NCBI GenBank assembly: GCA_016783865.1
Contig: JADHVS010000002.1
Location: 1 to 64,000 of the forward strand
Reading direction: 5' to 3'
Length of the DNA: 64,000 bases
DNA from: Bacteroidales bacterium
GTDB taxonomy: Bacteria; Bacteroidota; Bacteroidia; Bacteroidales; SM23-62
Below the pieces are notes generated by a model. The model was not told the origin of the DNA. It was given only the letters and a program-made list of their open reading frames with translations, and did no database searches. A program made the position numbers and the translations under genes. Positions 53,701 to 60,353 of the stretch are shown here, one piece after another (position 1 is the first letter of the stretch; the number at the start of each line of letters is the position of its first letter).

Positions 53701-53782
53701 TTGCATACTTTCCTTGAGGAAAGCCAAGAAGAGCGAAAAGCAATAAGAACAGATTTAATAGAATTGTGACTTTTGTTTTCAT
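50720..53782 (-). CDS. Secreted caspase-like (clan CD) peptidase with beta-helix, TPR and T9SS domains
   Basis: A 1020-residue exported protein. Signal peptide 1-21. Residues about 25-270 form a clan CD (legumain/caspase-like) peptidase: the catalytic His is in FIFIFSHGGFDS near 137 and Cys in VVWMVSCGSGGFAEEL near 178. Residues about 380-740 are right-handed beta-helix repeats (VFNYSNINFTS, NNHITDCANTGMILYN, GRILNNHIYNNEDGLRL). A proline run follows, then TPR-like helices near 770-900 (LFYQGEAEFEAGNYSTAKST) and a C-terminal type IX sorting domain (PNPFTTSTEIWYIL; LKPGLYLYALIV). The order is unusual. AT-rich. Confidence 0.8.
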   Translation of the reverse strand: MKTKVTILLNLFLLLFALLGFPQGKYAIILTGDPTPEGDDIVPPGHIWPQPDYPTNEFWHDTFLMNKLLEKNGFLSENIFVLYDEGEDFAGPDYNPNYVQLGLVEYEATIPYFISVMNSLNGLNESDFLFIFIFSHGGFDSNGQSVFWLRDGSVSDIDLADWLDGINAGKIVVWMVSCGSGGFAEELEVISDESSKILFTSCSDSSQKGHRADGLCLDPFVETPPPFPHHNEKTNEDIAENEFYLYEEYHHSEFFFHMYSVCNGESPPDQSIQERNWYSYLPADPRPPDPDKQFFLYGDDPTLYGGNQDNIISFSEAFNWLDLNGSMDSNSYSGLGPETPVNSDPEEIAARTSFKYPILLWEDITDAGTNYLTGIIGISKNVNIEPNVQLVLYDAKVYLINDAHLVVENGAQMIFGDDVQVFGSNNNVIEVEGALTFNFTTTGTIFNRDEGANYFGGIDLKSTAIVTSMDDVELNYTNFNSTCNTLNISNCVFNYSNINFTSPTVNITSSDFTHCGYIYSNTGNITFENSTFTYSGLFLQEQTNNSDLMAKVEECLFTSNQTYAAIHLLDYDKYYVYANDIQYYLNGIELYYTGGGHAYPNYQVLANNHITDCANTGMILYNSSGRILNNHIYNNEDGLRLLNESYTLLDGNPEATIYYNTQNIKDNDFYEVYASRYSFPYSFHYNIIKDDDNAPNSEYLVYWDREVGPIMDVRYNCWGNGFYYQQDLYPYQNYAGYDDVWCPGGTPPPPPDPDPAESLFYQGEAEFEAGNYSTAKSTFQSVIEQYPSSSFAKESIKELFRVEHFAGNDYQALKQYYLSNDSINGDSTLTRVAGFFANKCNIVLENWPEAITWYENIIMNPENLNDSVFAIIDLGYTYLLMENSGTKSLYEGSLKQYIPKSESVFYNYRDSLLTLIPGDRKSKELLENIRALSYGELIQNVPNPFTTSTEIWYILEKSAHVCITIYDLFGRKLDVVDLGVIPKGTQHFAYTNSRLKPGLYLYALIVDSEISDTKKLTVLE

Positions 53783-53833
53783 ATTAAACGTTTTTAAATG
53801 AATAAACTGTTAATTTAGACACTTATCACCTGA

Positions 53834-55282
53834 TTATTTGATGACTATTTTTTTTATAACTGAGATTTCTTTTTTTTGGGAATAGAACCATAAGAAATAT
53901 GGCCCATTGGAAAGTATGTTGCCATTAAATTCATTAATATTAATGTAATACCTATTTGATCCAAGTAAAGGATTTTGTATTATTTCTGAAAATACAATAT
54001 TCCCAAATAGATCCATAATCCTTACATGTATTTGAGTTTTTTCAAATAGATTAAATTCAATAGTTACTTGATCAGAAACGGGATTTGGATAAATTTTTAT
54101 ATTGTCATTGAAATCAATCTTCTCGTGTTCTGTCACAAGATCTTTCCGACGAAAAAGCACGGAGTTATCTGGATATCGATTAGTATTCAATACATTTCTT
54201 CTAGTATATATCAAATACAAGGATGAATCACATGCATGTAAAATATTATCAGAGATAAAAAGACCAGAACTTTCCAGTATGGTTCTTTCCCAGATCTGGT
54301 CTATCTTTGTATAATAAACTAATTGATACACAAAATTTTCAGGCCTCTCGATATCAACTATATGGTATTTATTATTAGAGTCAATTGTAAAAGTTGAGAA
54401 ATTCGCACTATCAGCAATACATTCTGGAGGGGACCAGCTTCCGTTGTTCAAATAGGAGATGAAAACTCCATTAGCTCCAGGTCCTGTCCCACCTGTCTTT
54501 TGTACCCATACACTAACAGGTTGATCAGAAGTTGTCAAATCAATTTCCAATCCCCAATATGGTGCTTCAGTACTAACCTCGGTGAAACCACTCCACGTAT
54601 TGTTAGCGTATGTAAAGTATATAACCCTTTTATTATCAGATGTTTGACCCTGATAATAATGGTACCCCACACAATGTAAAATATTAAAAGAATCAGCAAC
54701 TCCCATATGAAAGTAGTAATAGTCGCTTGACCCGGAGAATATCTGAAAAATTGAACTCCAGGTATTATTTTCCAATAATCTGTAACAGATTGTCCCTCCA
54801 TTACTTGGATGATACCAAAAACAATAAATTTTGTTTTCGTTGTCAATAACCAGTCGGCTGCCCCATGAACCGGGATATCCCTCAGAAATTACGACCGGTG
54901 ATCCCCAAGCTGTGCCATCAAAAATCTGAAGATAGATCATCGTCGACGGTATCGATGCTACATTATAGGAATAAGAAACATAGAGAAAATTATTTGAGTC
55001 AGATACTATTTCAGGTTCATCAAGTCGAAGACTGTCGTTCAAAGCGATGTCTATAGGTGTTGACCATGTCAATCCTTCATCTTCAGATTTGGAGTAGTAT
55101 ATTTTATGAAAGTCCGTTTCAATCTCATGTGACCAAACACAATGAATGATCCCATTTCTATCAATAGTATAGCTAGGATTAAAATTTACTCCTTCACCAT
55201 AGATGACAACCGGTTCTGTCCAGTCTTGGGAAATAGAATACAACGGGCCTAATATCAACAAAGTAATTATAAAATATCTCAT
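53834..55282 (-). CDS. Secreted beta-propeller (sialidase-like fold) protein with T9SS domain
   Basis: About 482 residues. Signal peptide at the chosen start MRYFIITLLILGPLYSISQD (ATG 55282; the upstream ATG at 55339 would spoil it). The body has repeated blades of the Asp-box type, SEDEGLTWSTPID near 70 and related DSFNILHCVGYHY, DNENKIYCFWYHP motifs, as in sialidases and BNR-repeat proteins. The catalytic Arg triad of sialidases is not evident, so binding is more likely than cleavage. The C-terminus is a type IX sorting domain (KIYPNPVSDQVTIEFNLFEK; KKIVIK). It is in the same orientation as the caspase-like gene, 52 bases upstream of it. Confidence 0.75.
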   Translation of the reverse strand: MRYFIITLLILGPLYSISQDWTEPVVIYGEGVNFNPSYTIDRNGIIHCVWSHEIETDFHKIYYSKSEDEGLTWSTPIDIALNDSLRLDEPEIVSDSNNFLYVSYSYNVASIPSTMIYLQIFDGTAWGSPVVISEGYPGSWGSRLVIDNENKIYCFWYHPSNGGTICYRLLENNTWSSIFQIFSGSSDYYYFHMGVADSFNILHCVGYHYYQGQTSDNKRVIYFTYANNTWSGFTEVSTEAPYWGLEIDLTTSDQPVSVWVQKTGGTGPGANGVFISYLNNGSWSPPECIADSANFSTFTIDSNNKYHIVDIERPENFVYQLVYYTKIDQIWERTILESSGLFISDNILHACDSSLYLIYTRRNVLNTNRYPDNSVLFRRKDLVTEHEKIDFNDNIKIYPNPVSDQVTIEFNLFEKTQIHVRIMDLFGNIVFSEIIQNPLLGSNRYYININEFNGNILSNGPYFLWFYSQKKEISVIKKIVIK

Positions 55283-55641
55283 GGATGAATTGATTTCATT
55301 CTTTAGGATAAAATTATAGAATCCAAAAAACTCAATCAAGAAAAGTTAGTGATGATGATAAATTATAGGCTTACTTATGAAAATTTTGTATTATTCGTGA
55401 TAATCAGTTTTTTAAATATTGATCTATCAACGCACAAATATAATAAAACAGATTACGAATGTCAAGTTAATTATATTATAAACATATTTATTTATTTTTA
55501 GCTATATAATCATTGTTATGTAAATTCCATAACAAATTATATAGAAGATTGACTTAACTCTCAAAGGAAAAACCAGAGATGTTGAGCGATCCATAATACC
55601 GACCATTAATATATAACTGCACAAATCTATGAGCAAAAAAA

Positions 55642-55789
55642 GAGGCTGTCTCAAAAGCAACAAAAAACTTTCACGCCAAGTCGCAAAGAATTTCGCTAAG
55701 TGCGCAAAGTATTTATAAACAACATGGTTTTTGCGATCTTCGCGAAATTCTTTGCGTTTTTGCGAGAAACATACTTTTGAGACAGCCTC
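55642..55789. repeat. Nested inverted-repeat element (MITE-like)
   Basis: Perfect 16-base outer arms GAGGCTGTCTCAAAAG (55642-55657) and CTTTTGAGACAGCCTC (55774-55789) enclose perfect 15-base inner arms CGCAAAGAATTTCGC (55682-55696) and GCGAAATTCTTTGCG (55742-55756). It is noncoding and 148 bases long. The rest of 55340-55800 is AT-rich with nothing recognisable. Such GCTGTCTCAAAA-type ends occur in Bacteroidetes intergenic repeats (memory). Confidence 0.85.
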
Positions 55790-55864
55790 CTCTCATGATT
55801 AACAATCCCTTAGAATGGCCCTTCCTCTTCTGAGGCACCCACCTCCTTTCGCGGAGTCTGTTCT

Positions 55865-56191
55865 TTACCGGCTGTTCTCGGCTGCAGGAGCCCTGTCTAG
55901 CATGCTGAACTTCTCGGCAACGATTTTCGTTACGGATTGTTTCTGCCCGTCTTTCTCAAAGGATCGGTACGAGATCTTGCCCGTGACGGCCACATGAGAG
56001 CTTTTCTTGAGGTACTCTGTAGCAATTTTGGCCAGGCCGTTCCAGGTGACCACGTTATGCCATGTGGTCAGAGAGTTTTCCCTCCGGTGTTCGGGAGTGG
56101 CCATGGAGAAGGTTGTTTTGTTCTTTCCGCCTTCGAAAGAGAAAGATTTCGGGTCGTGACCCCCAAAGCCAATCAAAATAACTTGATTCAT
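55865..56191 (-). CDS. ssb: Single-stranded DNA-binding protein, frameshifted at the C-terminus (module B)
   Basis: A 108-residue OB-fold SSB: MNQVILIGFGGHDPKSFSFE, NKTTFSMATPEHRRENSLTT, WHNVVTWNGLAKIATEYLKK, SHVAVTGKISYRSFEKDG. It stops after APAAENSR. One base later in another frame the sequence continues EQTPRKEVGASEEEGPF with a stop at 55810-55812, the acidic tip normally at the SSB end. A one-base indel near 55865-55870 has therefore removed the tip that recruits partner proteins. I chose ATG 56191 (MNQVIL); the longer open frame from 56236 reads through the spacer. Confidence 0.85.
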   Translation of the reverse strand: MNQVILIGFGGHDPKSFSFEGGKNKTTFSMATPEHRRENSLTTWHNVVTWNGLAKIATEYLKKSSHVAVTGKISYRSFEKDGQKQSVTKIVAEKFSMLDRAPAAENSR

Positions 56192-56206
56192 GATTAAGTG
56201 CCTCTG

Positions 56207-56240
56207 CCTTGCGGACTTGTTAAAGGCATCTAGCACGCCC
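56207..56240. repeat. Module B spacer between radC and ssb
   Basis: CTGCCTTGCGGACTTGTTAA followed by AGGCATCTAGCACGCCC; nearly the same text precedes the module C ssb (59472-59509). On the minus strand TGCCTT and AAGGCA can form a small hairpin ahead of the ssb start. Confidence 0.6.
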
Positions 56241-56256
56241 AGGAAAATAATTATGA

Positions 56257-56712
56257 CTAAATCATCCCTTCATCAGAGAAGGAAAAGAAAGATTCAGAGG
56301 TTATGATCAAGTGATCAAGGACTGAGATTTCCAGGATCTTGCCGCCCTCAACGATCTTCCCGGTGATGCGGATATCACTTTCAGAGGGCTTTGTGTTCCC
56401 GGAGGGATGGTTATGAGCCAGGATCAAGCCGGTGGCATTTGCCAGCAAAGCGGTTTGGAAAATGATCTTGGGATCTACTACCGTACCGGAACAACCACCT
56501 TTTGAAATCAACTTGGAGCCAAGAACTTTATTGGCTCGGTTCAAAAGCAGGAGATAGAAACTTTCGCAATGATCAACATCATCTTCCCAAATCAATTTGA
56601 GAAGATCAAACGCAGTCTGTGATTTGTTGATCAACTGGCGCTGCGAATCCGGAACTGGATTAACGTACCGGAGTTGTACTTCGGCAACTGCGGAATTCAA
56701 TAGATTTTTCAT
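56257..56712 (-). CDS. RadC-family JAB-domain protein (module B)
   Basis: A 151-residue JAB/MPN-type protein. The metal motif HNHPSGNTKPSESD lies near 116-129, with an upstream Glu in the DDVDHCESFYLLLLNRANKV region near 47-62 and HCxS changes from the radC consensus. It lacks the N-terminal HhH domain of chromosomal RadC, as is typical for copies in mobile elements. Function is debated; plasmid and phage copies may act in DNA processing. It is upstream of ssb (65 bases). The truncated twin is at 50049, and module C has none. Confidence 0.85.
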   Translation of the reverse strand: MKNLLNSAVAEVQLRYVNPVPDSQRQLINKSQTAFDLLKLIWEDDVDHCESFYLLLLNRANKVLGSKLISKGGCSGTVVDPKIIFQTALLANATGLILAHNHPSGNTKPSESDIRITGKIVEGGKILEISVLDHLIITSESFFSFSDEGMI

Positions 56713-57130
56713 AAGCGTAGGGTATTGCGAAGCTGAAAAAGCTTCAGTTAGTGTCCGGGAGGACTTTCCTCTCGATTCGAGGATGGAACCGGGAAGGGGA
56801 TACGCTGGGATCTCCTTCCCGACCGGATGGATTGGATAAGGTCAAGGGGATAGGTCATTTTGACTTCAAAATGAATATCCATGTGAAATGAGCCAGGGAA
56901 GCGAATGGAACCCTTTACAGTTCCAAGTTGGCAGGATCTGGCAGCCGTTTTTCGGCTTTCCTGCCAACAATTCCATGTAGGTAACTTGAAGGAAATTCGA
57001 GAGAGAAAAGTGCGAGGGCTTTTTGCTACTTTTTATCAAAAAGTTGCCAAACCTGAGAAACCTGGTCGAAGGAAGCTTCTTTTTGCTTCTTTTTCTCAGC
57101 CGGCGTTTTGGAGAAAAAGAAGATAACGGC
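56713..57130. repeat. Module B leader with 77-base conserved core
   Basis: The core 56821-56897 (starting GACCGGATGGATTGG) is identical over 77 bases to 59597-59673. It includes the perfect hairpin TCATTTTGA-CT-TCAAAATGA. A second hairpin follows: GGCAGGA...GCCG-TTTTT-CGGC..TCCTGCC (56930-56965). The distal end has CTTCTTTTTCTC (57086-57097) paired with GAGAAAAAGAAG (57111-57122). A short open frame on the minus strand (56866-57132) is likely chance. 57131-57274 shows nothing. Confidence 0.75.
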
Positions 57131-57274
57131 AACCGGTCGAGTATAGCATTAATAAGGGATTGCGGGCTTCGTCTTTATCCACCTGCATAAAAGTCGTAGG
57201 GGGTAGAATACTCGAATTACCTCCTAAATCATTATTAGGGCTACACTTTGTTATGGGCTGGGCTTCTTCGTCTG

Positions 57275-57889
57275 CTAAGGTTCAATGCCTAAAATAAGTA
57301 AAGGAACAGGTGGACTATTTCGTCCTTGTCGCATTACATTATAAACTTCTCCTTCGTAATATGCAACGCCACTACTCATTTGGGCTTGCATCTTCTTAAT
57401 CGGAAGAATTTCAATACCAAGATTGATTTTACCACCGGAATAAAAAAGCATATGTTTTACGAATAAGTCAAAAGCAACAAAAGCATATTTACCGAATTGA
57501 ACTTCTACTGCAATTTTATCTTTTACAAAATCTGTTTGGTTGTAACTATAAATTGGTTCTTTTTCACCTTTTTCAATTAGGAAATTTTTTTGTTCTTTCG
57601 CTGACATTAATACGCTTTTATCCATTAACTCACGGTTAAGAGTGATATAATAATTATATCTGCTTTCTTCCCATTTTCGTTTATAAAAAGCTTCATTAAA
57701 GGCTTTATTTAGGTCAATAGGAGATAACAAAGAAATACCAATTTTCCGTTTCTCTTTACTAATCTTTGTTCTAAAAGTATCTGCATCAATACTTTCAATG
57801 ACTTCCTTTATTTCTTTATAAAGTTTGTTGTGGTGAACGATAAGATATTCTTCTCCGTTCAAATGTGAATATTTTTGTGCTATTCTCAT
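57275..57889 (-). CDS. BglII/BstYI-family type II restriction endonuclease
   Basis: A 204-residue restriction enzyme. The active site KDKIAVEVQFGKYAF near 121-135 has the Asp, Glu and Gln spacing of the BglII family, followed by FDLFVKHMLFYSGGKINLGI, which fits its conserved core. The enzyme would cut at AGATCT- or RGATCY-like sites, by family only. Its start overlaps the stop of the methyltransferase gene by 4 bases, the standard restriction-modification coupling. Length matches BglII/BstYI (about 200-225). Confidence 0.87.
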   Translation of the reverse strand: MRIAQKYSHLNGEEYLIVHHNKLYKEIKEVIESIDADTFRTKISKEKRKIGISLLSPIDLNKAFNEAFYKRKWEESRYNYYITLNRELMDKSVLMSAKEQKNFLIEKGEKEPIYSYNQTDFVKDKIAVEVQFGKYAFVAFDLFVKHMLFYSGGKINLGIEILPIKKMQAQMSSGVAYYEGEVYNVMRQGRNSPPVPLLILGIEP

Positions 57890-58854
57890 AAATGTCCGTT
57901 TTCTCTGTTACCGTTCACGATTTCAAGTTGTAACCACTCTTTTGGAACTTGTGATACTTTGTCGTTACCTGACGGCCTATGGATTGGTTTGTTAATTGGT
58001 CTAACTCTTAATTTACCTTCTTTAAAATCTTCGATTCTCTGTTTTGCAATTTTGCAATACTCCGCTTCCTTTTCAATTCCCATCGCATTTCGATGGTTCT
58101 TTATTGCTCCGATAACAGTGGAACCAACACCTGAAAATGGGTCAAGAACCCAACTATTTTCTTCTGTCAAAGCAAGAACGCAACGCTCAACTAATTCGAT
58201 TGGGAATTGGCAAGGGTGTTCTGTTTTTTCTGGGTGATTAGATTTTACATTTGGAATGTTCCATATTGCTGTATCCCAGTCTTGCTTAATAATTTCCCAT
58301 ATGTCGCTTGGGTTTTTGCCTAAAGGATTTCCTGAAGGTTGTCCTTTCTTTGGTCCTTTGAAATGTAATTTACCAGGATATTTTGAAGGAACACGAACAT
58401 TGTCAAGTTTAAAAATGTAGTCATCAGTCTTACTAAACCATAAGATGGTTTCGTATCTTCCGCTAAAACGGTTGCTTGCGTGCAGTCCGTGTCCGAAATG
58501 CCAAACAATTCTGTTACGAAGTTTAAGTCCGTGTTTTTTGAAAATTTGATAGTAAAAAATGTCAAGAGGGAAAACTTCGCCTTTATCAACGTAGTTACCA
58601 ACTTGCCAGCAAAGGTTTCCTTTGTCAGAAAGTGTTCTTACAAGTTCGTTTATGATTTCTTCTTGAGTTTCAAGATATTTTTCAATGCTCGTCTTTGTTT
58701 CATAAGATTTTCCAATGTTGTAAGGTGGGGAAGTCAATATGAGGTCAAATTTATCGTCTTCAATTCTTTTGAGAATGGTTAAGCAGTCCCCGTTTTTTAT
58801 TTGAAAGTCGATGTCTGGGCTTATGTAGTCGAATAATGGCTCTTTTACCTTCAT
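57886..58854 (-). CDS. DNA methyltransferase paired with the BglII-like enzyme
   Basis: A 322-residue beta-class methyltransferase: the catalytic TSPPYN motif is near 41-46 and the SAM motif DPFSGVGSTVIG near 238-249, in that order. TSPPY is found in N4-cytosine and some N6-adenine enzymes; for a BglII-type partner N4-cytosine is likely. Middle part (HFGHGLHASNRFSGRYETIL, HPCQFPIELVERCVLALTEE) is typical. It precedes the nuclease gene with a 4-base overlap, so protection is made first. The cassette lies between modules B and C. Confidence 0.9.
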   Translation of the reverse strand: MKVKEPLFDYISPDIDFQIKNGDCLTILKRIEDDKFDLILTSPPYNIGKSYETKTSIEKYLETQEEIINELVRTLSDKGNLCWQVGNYVDKGEVFPLDIFYYQIFKKHGLKLRNRIVWHFGHGLHASNRFSGRYETILWFSKTDDYIFKLDNVRVPSKYPGKLHFKGPKKGQPSGNPLGKNPSDIWEIIKQDWDTAIWNIPNVKSNHPEKTEHPCQFPIELVERCVLALTEENSWVLDPFSGVGSTVIGAIKNHRNAMGIEKEAEYCKIAKQRIEDFKEGKLRVRPINKPIHRPSGNDKVSQVPKEWLQLEIVNGNRENGHL

Positions 58855-59042
58855 TTTTTCTGTCCTAAGTTATTTAGCAAATTTAGTCAATGTGTTTAAA
58901 AAAAAGGTTTAAACTGTCCCGAAGTTATTAACGGTTTCTCTGTCGGGTTTCTGTTTTTTAGCCTTGCCCATAACTGGGAGGTATATCCAGAGGGTTTCTT
59001 ACAATAAAATACCGACCTTCTTTCCTGGTGAGTGCAACGAGC

Positions 59043-59069
59043 AAAAAAAAGGCAGCCGGTAGGCTGCCC
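59043..59069 (-). terminator. Terminator of the module C ssb
   Basis: On the minus strand GGCAGCC, TACC, GGCTGCC is a perfect 7-pair stem followed by eight T. It is 26 bases after the ssb stop. The stretch 58855-59042 holds the methyltransferase leader and no gene. Confidence 0.88.
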
Positions 59070-59094
59070 GATTTTCTGAACCGATAAACGGAGT

Positions 59095-59469
59095 TTAGAA
59101 GGGAATGTCATCTGTTGGTGCGGCGGTTTCTTCAACCGTTGCTTCCGGGGATCCTTCATCTTTGGAAGTCCGATCCAGCATCTGCATCCGATCCGCCAGG
59201 ATCTCCGTGGCGTAGTGTTTCACTCCGTCTTTATCGTAATTACGATAGGAGATCCGACCGGTGATTGCAACATGGGATCCTTTCTTTAGGAAATCAGTTG
59301 CAACCCTGGCAAGTCCATTCCAGCAAACGACATTGTGCCAGGAGGTGACAGAACTCTCACCACGGCGTTCTGAGGTAGCCAGGGAAAAAGTTGTTTTGTT
59401 TTTGCCTGAGTCAAAGGTGGTTGAAACAGGATCTTTTCCGATGAAACCAATCAAAATAACTTGATTCAT
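59095..59469 (-). CDS. ssb: Single-stranded DNA-binding protein (module C)
   Basis: A 124-residue intact SSB. OB fold marks are MNQVILIGFIGKDPVSTTFD, KNKTTFSLATSERRGESSVT, WHNVVCWNGLARVATDFLKK and HVAITGRISYRNYDKDGVKH. The C-terminus has a linker and the acidic tip PTDDIPF used to bind partner proteins. It is about 60% similar to the module B copy over the fold. It has its own terminator. The size and lack of a long linker fit SSB of mobile elements rather than a chromosomal SSB (about 150-180). Confidence 0.92.
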   Translation of the reverse strand: MNQVILIGFIGKDPVSTTFDSGKNKTTFSLATSERRGESSVTSWHNVVCWNGLARVATDFLKKGSHVAITGRISYRNYDKDGVKHYATEILADRMQMLDRTSKDEGSPEATVEETAAPTDDIPF

Positions 59470-59905
59470 AGTGTATTGCCGCTGCCTTGCGGACTTATAA
59501 AGGGCATCAGGCTCGCCCGGATGAATAAGATAGCGTTTCTATCTCGAATTTTGAGAATCGGAACCGGGAGGGAGATCAGCCATGGATCTCCCGACCGACC
59601 GGATGGATTGGATAAGGTCAAGGGGATAGGTCATTTTGACTTCAAAATGAATATCCATGTGAAATGAGCCAGGCAGGTGAATGAAACCCTTTACCGTTCC
59701 AAACTGGCAGGATCCGGCAGCCGTTTACCGGCTTTCCTGCAAGCAATTCCATGTAGGTAACTTTTCAGCGATTCGAGTAGATAGTGCGTTGGCTTTTTGC
59801 ACCTTTTTCCTTTAAAAAGTTGCCAATACCTTCGATCCACCGAGAAGGCTGCTTCTTTTTGCTTCTTTTTCTCAGCTAGCCATCAGGAGAAAAAGAAGTC
59901 ACCGG
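59470..59905. repeat. Module C leader (no radC)
   Basis: Same elements as module B in the same order: ssb spacer (59472-59509), 77-base core (59597-59673), GGCAGGA...CCTGC hairpin (59708-59740), CATGTAGGTAACTT, AAAAAGTTGCC, and CTTCTTTTTCTC (59862-59873) with GAGAAAAAGAAG (59887-59898). radC is absent between spacer and core. No convincing gene. Confidence 0.75.
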
Positions 59906-60353
59906 CTCTTGAGGTGACTGGCCAGGGAACATGGAGTTGTCACAATCTCAACCTGGTCAGCCGAATAGCTTTCTTTTTGCTTCTTTTTCTTTGCAGGAAA
60001 GAAACAGAAGTTCGGCTTGCTTAGAACCCTGGCGCTTTTTTTGATTCTTTTTTTGGCGCTCCAAAAAAAGAACCGATCTTTTCGCCATTTCCAGCGAAAA
60101 AGAGGGTATCCCGGTCTGCGTGAATATTTTAAGGCTCTTTAAACCTGCAAATATTCCAGCAGACAAGACGAAGTCCCCGCCACGCCCTGTCGAGAAATAC
60201 AATTGCACCTTTTCCTTTTCCTATGGATATATGAAACGAACATATATAAATACATTTTGGGAATTTTACGCCGGGATCTCAGGGGTTGGATTGCTCCCCT
60301 ATCACATCATTGCAGATGATACCATATAAGGGAGGCTGCTCCCCCACCCTGCT
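59906..60353. other. Noncoding region with hairpins before the terminase gene end
   Basis: Two strong hairpins: CTTCTTTTTCTTTGCAGGAAAG...CAGAAG (59977-60010), a relative of the module hairpins, and the perfect TTCTTTTTTTGG-CGCT-CCAAAAAAAGAA (60045-60072). Small open frames here look random. The 3' end of the terminase gene follows at 60354. Confidence 0.6.

Noticed and set aside
56866..57132. 88-codon minus-strand frame in the module B leader
   Set aside because: Not kept open in module C, where the same DNA is conserved at base level but contains stops; conservation fits RNA or DNA function better.
59797..60329. Small frames between ssb and the terminase gene
   Set aside because: They read through hairpins rich in TTCTTTTT and have no protein-like pattern.
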